This document shows positions 55,830-64,000 of a DNA stretch of 64,000 bases, in pieces. The notes beneath the pieces were generated by a model. The model was given only the letters and a program-made list of their open reading frames with translations. It did no database searches and was not told the origin of the DNA. This stretch comes from Meconema thalassinum (lineage: Eukaryota > Arthropoda > Insecta > Orthoptera > Tettigoniidae), in contig OX336397.1 in assembly GCA_946902985.2 (NCBI GenBank), forward strand, positions 184,950,813-185,014,812, given 5' to 3'. The position numbers and the translations under genes are program-made. The first letter of the stretch is position 1; each line of letters begins with the position of its first letter.

Positions 55830-56460
55830 GGAGGTGGTTAAAAACTAGGGAAGCCGCAATGGATTTATAGGTGTAAACACTTGATCCTCTTCTTTTACAT
55901 CATCATTGTCATCATCATCATTATCATCATCATTCTTATAACTATGATCACTTTGACTAGGTACTCCGTTTTGATGTTTTTTCCATGGACACCTCTTGCA
56001 GAGTTTGCGTGGCTTTTGATAGTGCTGTTCGCTTTACAGATGGCTTGGAAGAGGGTTTAAACACAACGTTTTGAGGAGAGGATAAATATTTGTCAACAAA
56101 GTAGTCAACATGTTGAGTAACACTATGTTTTTGTTGCGCTTGCTTTTTCTTGTCCTTTTGATAATGTTTTGTTAACTCTAACGGTGTTTCATTTGGTATA
56201 CCACATTGATGAGTACCCACACTTAAGACGTTACCATGTTGACCTTTTAGATGACGTAGACATTTTGTTGTTCTTTGATTTGAGCACTGCCAAAATAGGA
56301 TACCATTCACAGTTTCTCGCTTATAGTTATAAGAGTAGCCTTGATAGAGGGTTTACCTTTATTGTTTATAGTATATTCCAAAGTAGCCACTAACTTGTAT
56401 AGTTGATCGCCTACTACAAAAGTCTGAACACTTGTGGGGAAAGAATGAAGTTGTGTTGAC
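55830..56460 (-). pseudogene. FLYWCH-domain fragment resembling the Polinton DUF8207 N-terminus
   Basis: The minus strand begins with FVVGDQLYKLVATLEYTINNKGK and shifts frame into LYQGYSYNYKRETVNGILFWQC...KCLRHLKGQHGNVLSVGTHQC. This is a FLYWCH zinc-finger pattern (Tyr-Gly-Tyr, Trp-x-Cys, Cys, His-x-Cys). The tail reads FKPSSKPS...SKATQTLQE, an acidic Asp run and EEDQVFTPINP. That tail parallels the copy-2 protein at 63619-63903 (LKPSFKPS..VSQATQKLHE, acidic run, HDQVFTPQN). I infer a third, related Polinton fragment in which this gene has a FLYWCH head. A host or MULE-derived FLYWCH gene is the alternative. Confidence 0.6.
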
Positions 56461-56464
56461 GTTT

Positions 56465-56930
56465 TATGCAGGATAATGTTTGTGGCTTATGTAGGTGGCT
56501 TATGGTGGTGGATTATGGAGGTGGCCTATGTTGATGGTTTATGTTGGTGGCATATGTTGATGGCTTATGTTAATGGCTTAGGTTAATGTCTTAGGTTGGT
56601 GGCTTATTTTGGCGGCTTATGTTGGTGGCATATGTTGATGGCTAATGTCGGTGGCTTATGTTAGAGACTTATGGTGGTAGCTTATGTTGATGACATAAGC
56701 TTATGTTGGTGGCTTATGTTGGTTGCTTATGTTGATGGCTTATGTTGATGGTTTATATTTTTGGCTTATGTTGATGGCTTATTTTTGGTGGATAATGTTA
56801 GTGACATATGTTGGTGGCATAGGTTAGTGGCTTTTTTGGTGGTTTATGTTAATATTATATCTATAATGACTCAGTTTAGTGGCTTAGGTTAATGTCTTAA
56901 GTTGGTGGCTTATTTTTATACACTTACCTG
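56465..56930. repeat. 'ggcttatgttggt' minisatellite
   Basis: About thirty imperfect 13-15-base units (gtggcttatgttgat and variants). Confidence 0.92.
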
Positions 56931-57429
56931 GACACGTTTTTTACGGTCCTGCACTCAGCTTGATTACTACTAGAGGCTGAGTAGACCTTGGCTTTAATCC
57001 TAATACTATTTTTGAAAACAGCAGAGCTGGGAATGAAATCCAGAAGCTTTGGGGTAAAAGCTAACCATGCCAAATGCTACACTATAGAGATAACTCTACG
57101 TTACTCTTGATGATTAATAATGATGGTGATTATGAATGAGTCACCTCTGGAGAGGCTGATTGTAGGTATTTGTAGTTGACGCTTGTGGCATACCTGTGTA
57201 TTTTAATGAAAATAAAGTGATAATGAAGCTGTGACATACACTCATTCTTCAAGCTACAAGAATGAATTCCAGGAGATAACAAAATCCTGATGCCTTGGCA
57301 ACTGCTAGCCAACCGCTGAGGTTTTGGAGAGTAGTACAGTTGATGTTTGTAATGAGAAGTAACATGTTTGAATGTATCATACATTGCTGTCATGGTTAAG
57401 CACTCACATTAATACACTTTACAAAAATG
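56931..57429. other. Gene-free stretch
   Basis: No gene recognised. The left limit of Polinton copy 2 lies in or just right of this stretch. No terminal repeat was seen. Confidence 0.45.
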
Positions 57430-57843
57430 TAAAGTGAAATTCTTGTTTTGGAATTATCATCTTTCAACATTTTTAGAATTTAAAAAATGTGTAATCAGCA
57501 AAAGTGGAAAATTTGTGCTTTTATATCAATAAATTTCAAAAACTTTAAACAGGCATTCAAAAGAATGCAAAGTGGAAATTGACAAAAGTGTTAACAACAA
57601 AATAGAAAATCGTTTCCATATCGTGAAATTGAAAAACTTTCAACTAACATTTAAAAAAGTGGAAATTGGAAGAAGACAAATCACAAATGTGTGAAATGTG
57701 AAACTGAAAACATCAACAAATACCTATCATATTTTTTTAATTTAAAAACATCATGCTCTGGAAAATCTTGTTTTTATATTATAGCAGCCAATAGCGCTTT
57801 ACAAAAATACAATACAAAGAAATACCAATTCCTCATTCTTTTT

Positions 57844-58618
57844 TCAATGTTTATGTCCACACATCATTAACTTTCCTTTCATAACACACATCACAATCAA
57901 GGCTGCCAACCTCTCGCCCACTGAGGCATCACAGGATGCCAAACGTTGTTTAGCTTTTTTCAACAACACATTATATGCCACACGTCTTAAAGCACGATGA
58001 CTATGGTAATAAGAAAGGTTATGTTCTTTGCATGCTTGATCCAAAGGATTAATAGGAACATCGCCACGCTGCAAACGTTTTTCAAGATGAGTTCCACAAC
58101 CACAAAAACGGTAACCAGATAGATGAATTTCAATGGACAAATATTGATGACTTAGTTAATGAGGCCATTGCCAGTACAAGTTTGATATATCCTTTCCTAT
58201 TGATGGAGAAATGGTTTGATCTTCATCCTCCTCTGTGGACGATGTTTGTTGTTGTTGTTACTTTTTCTCGCCATCACACTCGTGGAATGAGGAAACAAAG
58301 TCTTTGCACTGACTTTTATGACCGTGATACAGTTTCACCAGCTGGCAAGTAGCACACTGTCGCATAGAGGGTATTTTTTTGCCACGGCCACTTGGTTATG
58401 GTGATCTTAATCCGTACATGGTTGCAATTCACTCAACACAGGGTCTTGAGTCCATGATTTTGGTACATGTTGCCAGATTTCTTACTCGGCATTGGCTGTC
58501 ACATAGTAAATGATCGATTTGGGGAGCGCCAATAATTCCTCTTTGGTGAAACTGTCTAGTTTATTTTTGCACACAAAGAATTTCCCAATCGCTTTATCAG
58601 TAGCATCCCTCTCTCCAT
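57844..58618 (-). pseudogene. Copy 2 Cys/His and phospholipase-A2-like gene
   Basis: The PLA2 part (57844-58140) is open: GYRFCGCGTHLEKRLQRGD (calcium loop), INPLDQACKEHNLSYYHSHR with the catalytic histidine present but asparagine where the HD dyad has aspartate, and SCDASVGERLAALIV. The upstream half (58141-58618) has KAIGKFFVCKN and CATCQL-like segments with stops and frameshifts. It keeps the histidine region lost in copy 1. Confidence 0.85.
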
Positions 58619-58634
58619 GGTATTACGTTGATGT

Positions 58635-59258
58635 TTACACGTCTCTTGTAGAAATCTTACTGATGTCATCCACGGGTAAACCTTGAGTTTTAATTTTATT
58701 TAACATCTCCCAGCAGGCATTGGTGGTTAACCAATGAAACAATTGCCACACATGGGCCAGGGATTTACGGGTAATGTTACCACAAGAACAGCGGTCCATG
58801 AGTGTTTGCAGTGAGGGGCAGTCCAAGGCCATTACATCAATACATTGACAGTAAGGCACTAAAAATGGTTGTAGCCATTGGAGCTTTATATCACCTTTTA
58901 CAAATACCACATGTGCAGAGGACGAGTGGGCTTTCATGACCATGTTCAGGAGCTTATATGAAATGGATCCTTGATTCCAGTCTAGTTGCAAATGATTTTT
59001 AAATCCGTTTAGTTTGTTTACAGTATTTCTCACACAACAAATCAAAAGCATAGGGTGGTTTAAATATTAAATGGATGGCTTGTGATATTCAAAAGGTATA
59101 ACAATCAATCATGGCCACTTATTTAAATATAAATTTGTTATCTCCAATATTAAACCCTTGGCAATCCACAATCAGTGTGTGCAACATGTTCACACTTGTC
59201 TGGACAAAGTCTAACTGACCACTAACTGACTATCAGCGACTAAAGTGTATCCATGACT
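58635..59258 (-). pseudogene. Copy 2 RNase H-like gene, N-terminus shifted
   Basis: 58635-59051 is open and about 80% similar to the C-terminal two thirds of the intact protein at 22173-22796 (VVFVKGDIKLQWLQPF, CPSLQTLMDRCSCGNIT). The first ~65 codons lie in other frames with stops. Confidence 0.8.
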
Positions 59259-59547
59259 TTGACTTACTTTCCCATTCTAGTTAACAAATTGAGTTTAGGG
59301 TACGACAGGGAACATGAGAAATAATAACAACAATAGCAACCTTTTTTTTATTACATCATTGTATTGGTATAATAAGTTTTACATGCTTGTGTCATTTAGG
59401 GATAGGGACGATACCAACTCATACAACAATACAGTTTTTGTGTTTATAGCTTCCATAACACCGATGATGTCCCAATGTCTCTTAACTGGTTTTTTCTGTA
59501 AGCTGCCCATCGAAGCACCATTGACGCCATTAGGTCCACACGTATCA

Positions 59548-59841
59548 TCACTTTTTTTTATTACTTAGAGGAACTAGTGAGGGCGAGCATGAATGACAAG
59601 GTATATTACCCACCTCCATTCTACGCTGGTAGGGACATGCTGGTGACCAGCGCTGATGTTCGTGCATAGGTTCATCACTTTCTTCCCATTGGTCTATGGT
59701 GATGGGACAAAATACACATTTCACTTCATCTCTTAATTTTAAATAATAGAAACCAGCAGCTGCCAATGCTTGAGGGTTCACGAAAAGCACAGGCCACGTC
59801 GCAAAAGTCTTAAAACGTTGTTCCTCAGATTTTAAAGTCAT
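59548..59841 (-). pseudogene. Copy 2 BIR-domain (IAP-like) protein
   Basis: The BIR domain is intact in one frame from the ATG at 59841: RFKTFATWP, ALAAAGFYYLK, VKCVFCPITIDQWEESDEPMHEHQRWSPACPY. The zinc ligands C-x2-C, H and C are all present. The frame ends at KKK followed by a stop in an A-run, after which sequence matching the copy 1 C-terminus (DDTCG...) continues in another frame, so only the tail is lost. This is the better-preserved BIR of the two copies. Confidence 0.87.
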
Positions 59842-59901
59842 GGGTGTAACACCTTGTTGAGGAATTAAAGCAATGCAAGACTGAGCGGCTATGCCTGTTA
59901 T

Positions 59902-61030
59902 TTATACACTGGTAACTTGGTTGAACAGTGGATAGTAGTTGACTTGTTTATGTTGAATAAACAAACAATAGGCTGTGGTATTGGCTGGTACATTGTCATG
60001 CGTTACAAAATCTAGTCGACTGTCAATATTGGATTGCTTGACAGACTCTTCCATGTAGGAACAGTCAAAATCAGTGGCACCCTTGTCTTAAAAGCTTCGG
60101 TTGACAACATGGGACAGTTTTTTTTATAATACGACCATCTAAAATTAAAAAACAAGTCGTACAAGGGACCAAACTTATTTTTTGAAAAATCCAGTCCTTC
60201 ATACAGAAGAAAAAGCTCCGTTGAGGAAAAGACTTGCATTTCTCAATAATTGAGAAATTGCAATTATTGCAGATGATCAAATTGTGTAGCATCATTGGTT
60301 TGTGGATACTTACGATTGGTTTTAAAACCCACGATAATTTAGGGAGGTACTTCTGTATAGCGTGCTGTTTTACAAACCAAATATATGTGTTGGTGGTGGG
60401 TAATAGGGGATACTCATGGAGCGCTCAGCTTCTAAATTCCATGGGTAATGGCATATCTCTTTCCACAATCTTGAGCATGTCCAATTTCTTGCTATCAGCA
60501 AGGGTCACGTGGGGTACTTTCCATAGCATTCGTTGTAGTTGAATTTTTGAATCTATGGGTGCATCTTGAGCACCCTTGAGTGCATTATTATCACTCCTGT
60601 CTCTAACCAGATAAAACACTTGCCTTGCGTTGACCACAATACGTTGGTGATCTTCGGCAAAGCCTAAAATGAGTTTAAGAGGTAAACATCCAATAAAAGT
60701 GCCATCGGTGTGCACCATCCAATCATTGGTCGAGTCAGGGGACCAACCTGCCATGCAAATAGTTTTACCTTCTTCCTCACTATAAGAGGGGTATAGTTTC
60801 ATGACACTTGAAATACCCACATTTCTAGTGCTAAACACCACAATATCGTTAATTACATACCGAACCTCAGTAAGCAAAAAGGCGAAAGCATGGTTGGCTA
60901 ATATGGATGTGGTGGGTGTAGAGCCATCGGCTTTGGTGAGCTGACCTTCAATTTGAATGACACTTTCATGCGGTAGGGTATAAATATCTTGGTTGTTGAT
61001 AACAAATTGAATGTTATTGAGTACCCAGGG
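59902..61030 (-). pseudogene. Copy 2 major capsid protein, N-terminus deleted and frameshifted
   Basis: 60425-61030 matches capsid residues from about NNDEIQFVINKQDIYTL to MEFRS, ending in a stop. The next stretch is in broken frames and 60012-60239 matches EGLDLDFSKNKFGPLYDLF to the FDCSYLEE region. It lacks the first ~35 residues because a deletion joins it to the protease start. Confidence 0.88.
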
Positions 61031-61040
61031 TCGGAGGGGG
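61020..61040. other. Deletion junction joining protease start to capsid gene
   Basis: On the minus strand, protease N-terminal sequence (ttcgaggtgtgtgtatgcgg, accaattacc) runs directly into capsid sequence (tactcaataac). The rest of the protease, the penton gene and the capsid start are absent. Confidence 0.8.
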
Positions 61041-61088
61041 TAATTGGTTCCGCATACACACACCTCGAAAATGAGCAAGCTTTAGTTG

Positions 61089-61493
61089 TTAGGCATAGCT
61101 TTTGACTTCTTCATGGATCAGGGCATGTCTTGCTATGGCTGAGGTCAAATTTTTATTTTTATTTCGAGATTGCGAAATCCCAAATCCTTGCTGATAAAAG
61201 GATGGCTTTAAATCGGTGTTTCTAGCCCCCATAGCAATCGCTTCAATCGTTTCATGGTGTCGCTGACATTCTTTATGTTGATGCTTGCCCTGCTGTGCAG
61301 CTTTAATGGTTTCCGCCACTGCGCTCGCACCACCCAAAAGTGATCCCAGAGCAGCCAGACCAGCGAACAAAGCTTGTAAAAATCCCGCTCGTTTGGGGAC
61401 AGGAATCGCTCGACCGTGTTTTGAACCCTGTCGCCGACGTTTTGGAATAACAAGTCTCTGTGCTGCTCGAAGGGCCTTCCTTATGGTCAACAC
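61089..61493 (-). pseudogene. Copy 2 core-protein-like gene, running into protease start
   Basis: Same layout as 18701-19051: basic N-terminus, hydrophobic ALFAGLAALGSLLGGASAVAE, then charged helix. Here the frame continues without a stop into LTSAIARHALIHEEVKSYA, the start of the protease, then stops. As in copy 1 the frame has no ATG (GTG start) and the basic upstream peptide lies in another frame. Confidence 0.75.
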
Positions 61494-61605
61494 ATTTTAT
61501 TTTTTTACATTCGCAAGGGCTTGTCCAGTAATGCCTTAAGCCCATGCTTTGGCAAGGACAGGGTCTTGTTTTTAGTCTTTTTCACCACATATCTTTGCTT
61601 CACCA

Positions 61606-61930
61606 GAGCCTCCGTTGCTTAGGCGGCAGCACGCTGGCCTCTCACTGCTGGGTCCGTGGTTCAAATCCCAGTCACTCCATGTGAGATCTGTGCTGGACAA
61701 AACGGAGGCAGACAGATTTTCTCCGCGTAGTCCGGATTTCCCTGACACAAATTCATTTCAGCAACACTCTCCACTAACATTTCATTACATCTGTCATTAA
61801 TTTAATAATTGTCCCAGGGGAGTGCGACAGGCTTCGGCAGCCGGCACAGTTCGTTTCCTCGCCGCTAGATGGGGGCTTCATTTATTCCATTCCTGACCCG
61901 GTCAGTTGACTGGAAACAGGCTGGATTTTC
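61606..61930 (+). repeat. tRNA-derived SINE (family 4) inserted in Polinton copy 2
   Basis: Head 'gcggcagcacgctggcc' (A-box region) and B box tggttcaaatccc, then a ~250-base body. It is flanked by ATCTTTG(C/T)TTCACCA at 61591-61605 and 61931-61945, which is Polinton sequence at the start of the small basic peptide. The insertion separates that peptide from its upstream region. Confidence 0.92.
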
Positions 61931-62002
61931 ATCTTTGTTTCACCATGATGATGACCAACAACCTTTCACAAGAAAGTTTAAGTGACAACTAACGTGAGGT
62001 TG

Positions 62003-62720
62003 TTATTTCATGGCTGTATATTCAAGTTCCACATAAAGTGGGAAATCGTTTATGCATTTCCCACTTGCCTTTCATCCCATGTGAGCATGAGATGAAAGGA
62101 TAATTCATCACCTGCATTGACCATTTGATGGTTATGGATCAACATCCTATGACCGATTATCTCTACATGTAGATAGTTTTCATTAGGCATGGATTGTTTG
62201 ATGTGAATGGTTTCATCATAGTGCAATTGATAGTGTCTTAAACCTGAAGCAAGCACATACGTTAGGTGCAGGTCATGGACTCGTGGTAAATTATTTTTGT
62301 CATTTACAGGTTTTTCATTTGACAGATACACTAAAATACGGATGGGATATATGTATAAAGCCTTTTTATTTCATAGGTCACGTAACGTTTCGTGCAGACA
62401 TCATCTTCGTCTTTTGGGTCTTCCACATGAAGAATGTGGTGATGATTAGCGCTATAGCCATTCACCGTAAGCTGAGAAACTTTGTCATACAACTCGTGCA
62501 CCTTGTTATCCACATACTTTTTTGTAGTGACATATGTAGACACTTGATGATGTTACACATGGTTTAACCGCTTTCACTTAAAGTCGTAATCTCCCTGTTT
62601 AGTGCGTGGCACCACAGATCCATCCCCATAGTGTTTATTGGCAGGATCTGTTTCTTGTTTAGGATCATGTATGGGGACAGACGTAGCTTTGGCCATCAAC
62701 GCACGTCCAATGATATCCAT
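62003..62720 (-). pseudogene. Copy 2 fiber-like protein, frameshifted
   Basis: Starts at the ATG at 62720 (MDIIGRALMAKATSVPIHDPKQETDPANKHYGD). It repeats the D..TK.YVD motifs of copy 1 (TYVTTKKYVDNKV, EDDVCTKRYVTYEI) over three frame segments, and ends with the same C-terminal block. The position matching the copy 1 TAG is a sense codon here. Confidence 0.75.
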
Positions 62721-62848
62721 CGTTAACCTGTAGTAGGGGTCTACTGTTTCTATGACAAGCCATGGTACCATTTATATAGACAGCCTGATAACCTCTCTAA
62801 CCCTTAGTTGATATTATTAAGTAGCAAGAGTCATTCCCCGTGGGGGAC

Positions 62849-63504
62849 ATGGTTTCCCATCTCTGTCCCACATCACGTGAACACCGCCATGGTTCTGTTT
62901 CCGTCTTCCATTCGTTGCATCATTGTGTGGCCTTCGGGATGTGGAAAGACCAATCTTTTGCTTACGCTGATCACAGCGCCCAATGGCCTGCGTTTTCAAA
63001 TATATATATTTTTTTGTAAAATCTCTCTACCAACCCCTCTACGTGTTTCAGGATAAAGTCATGTCTGGATTACAAAGTGAGTATATGGGTTATTTCACAG
63101 TTTCCATGCAAGAAAATGTTATTGCCCCGGATGAGGTAAAGCCTGATTCACTCATGATTTTTGATGATGTATCCACTGAACGATGAGGCATCATTCAAAG
63201 CTATTTCAGCATGGGTCGTCACAAACATATTGATTGCTTCTATCTTGGTCAAACGTATTCTAAATTGTCCAAACAGTTGATTCGTAACAATGACGATGTC
63301 ATTGTTTCATTTCGCCAGGATGAGTGGAAAAGTCGTCACATTTATAATGAACATGTCAATCCTGATATGACATTCCAAACATTTACTGAATTATGTGCCA
63401 AGTGCTGGAACACCCAACGCTATGCATGTTTGGTGATTGATAAACAAAGTGAACTCAACCATCGACGTTATCGCTTAGGGTTTGATCATTTTATTACTAT
63501 TTAA
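62849..63504 (+). pseudogene. Copy 2 packaging ATPase with full C-terminus
   Basis: Starts near the ATG at 62849. The Walker A loop is WPSGCGKTNLL, with tryptophan replacing the first glycine. A frameshift follows near 63000. Walker B is SLMIFDDV. A TGA at 63192-63194 interrupts, and the last segment (63211-63504) adds KLSKQLIRNNDDVIVSFRQDEW and CLVIDKQSELNHRRYRLGFDHFI. This C-terminus is what copy 1 lost. Confidence 0.88.
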
Positions 63505-63545
63505 GGGACTGTCTCATTCCCTTTCAAGTCATTTGTCAAGACACC

Positions 63546-64000
63546 ATGGCGTTAGCAGAGAGTCAATTAAAATCATATTATTAAAGCAAAAAATACTATT
63601 CGCCAAAAGTTTCGTCAATTGAAACGATCACGTGCGGATAATGCTTTGTTTATTCAACAACATTTCGCACCTGCGCTAAAATCCATGTTGAAACCCTCTT
63701 TCAAACCATCTGAAACACCACCCACTGTTTCACAAGCCACGCAGAAGCTACACGAGGACCCTGTGGAAGAGGAAGAGGATGAGGTACAAGAAAAATTGAC
63801 TACAGTTAGCGATGTTGAGGATGATCATGATCAAGTGTTTACACCTCAAAACAATCCTCACCCCTGCAGAGTTTTAAAAAAGAAATCCTCGGCCATGGTT
63901 TAAACACCTTCCCCTTCCAAGCAAACAGCATTGGCACAACTGTTGGCCACGCCTCAACATAAATATCAACCCAAAAACATTTTATAAAATATTATGGATT
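63546..64000 (+). pseudogene. Copy 2 DUF8207-like protein, N-terminal part, runs off the window
   Basis: An ATG at 63546 starts MALAESQLKS, then a one-base shift leads into IRQKFRQLKRSRADNALFIQQHFAPALKSM (basic helix), LKPSFKPS..VSQATQKLHED, an acidic stretch (EEEEDEVQEK, DVEDDHDQ) and VFTPQN. An in-frame TAA at 63901-63903 is followed by more coding-like sequence. The conserved YGVRYEDD domain would lie beyond the window. This supplies the part missing from copy 1. Confidence 0.78.

Larger units (their letters stand above)
57430..64000 (-). mobile_element. Second Polinton, partial, inverted relative to copy 1
   Basis: The gene order of copy 1 is repeated in reverse: PLA2, RNase H-like, BIR, capsid, core protein and fiber genes on minus, ATPase and DUF8207 on plus. 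The polymerase arm is missing on the left, and the integrase lies beyond the window end. It shares damage with copy 1 at few sites, so most decay is independent. It is too different from copy 1 to be a recent duplicate and carries its own SINE and deletions. Confidence 0.92.

Noticed and set aside
59314..59568. Plus-strand frame in Polinton copy 2
   Set aside because: Antisense to the decayed BIR gene C-terminus. No independent motif.

Overview
The window is animal nuclear DNA, most likely from an arthropod with a large, repeat-rich genome. The evidence is tRNA-headed SINEs with clean target-site duplications, non-LTR retrotransposon debris, a P-element-type transposase fossil, GT-AG exons of a C2H2 zinc-finger gene, and two copies of a Polinton/Maverick virus-like transposon. 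The SINE types recall those of polyneopteran insects, but that is only an impression. Almost every coding sequence here belongs to a mobile element and most carry breaks.

Layout. 1-14816: gene-poor DNA with minisatellites, SINEs, a possible solo LTR, a dispersed repeat (7336-8095), a decayed YqaJ-type recombinase/exonuclease gene (8935-10092, minus) and an array of ~430-bp repeats (10760-12880). 14823-32564: a complete 17.7-kb Polinton with ~665-bp terminal inverted repeats starting AG and ending CT, flanked by the 6-bp duplication ATCATT. Its left arm (minus) holds integrase, a DUF8207-like protein and the packaging ATPase. The centre (plus) holds a fiber-like protein, a basic/hydrophobic core protein, adenain-like protease, penton-like minor capsid protein, major capsid protein, a BIR (IAP-like) protein, an RNase H-like protein and a phospholipase-A2-like protein. 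The right arm (minus) holds protein-primed DNA polymerase B with N-terminal zinc fingers. The copy is dead: nonsense codons, frameshifts, a deletion fusing ATPase to DUF8207, a D-to-N change in polymerase motif C, and a nested insertion.

32571-57430: host DNA. It contains a three-unit ~253-bp satellite whose units each carry a hammerhead-ribozyme-like motif (34594-35370), a P-element-like transposase fossil split by a SINE (35450-36580), exons of a multi-finger C2H2 gene whose finger exon is decayed (36606-49620), a 1,050-bp inverted-repeat element (42401-43450), several LINE fragments, more minisatellites, and a FLYWCH-bearing fragment resembling the Polinton DUF8207 protein (55830-56460).

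57430-64000: a second Polinton of the same family in opposite orientation. It is more broken, is cut by a SINE, lacks the polymerase arm, and runs off the window end. It keeps ATPase and DUF8207 parts that the first copy lost. Reading the two copies together gives the ancestral order: integrase, DUF8207 and ATPase transcribed one way; fiber, core protein, protease, penton, capsid, IAP, RNase H-like and PLA2 the other way; then polymerase facing them.
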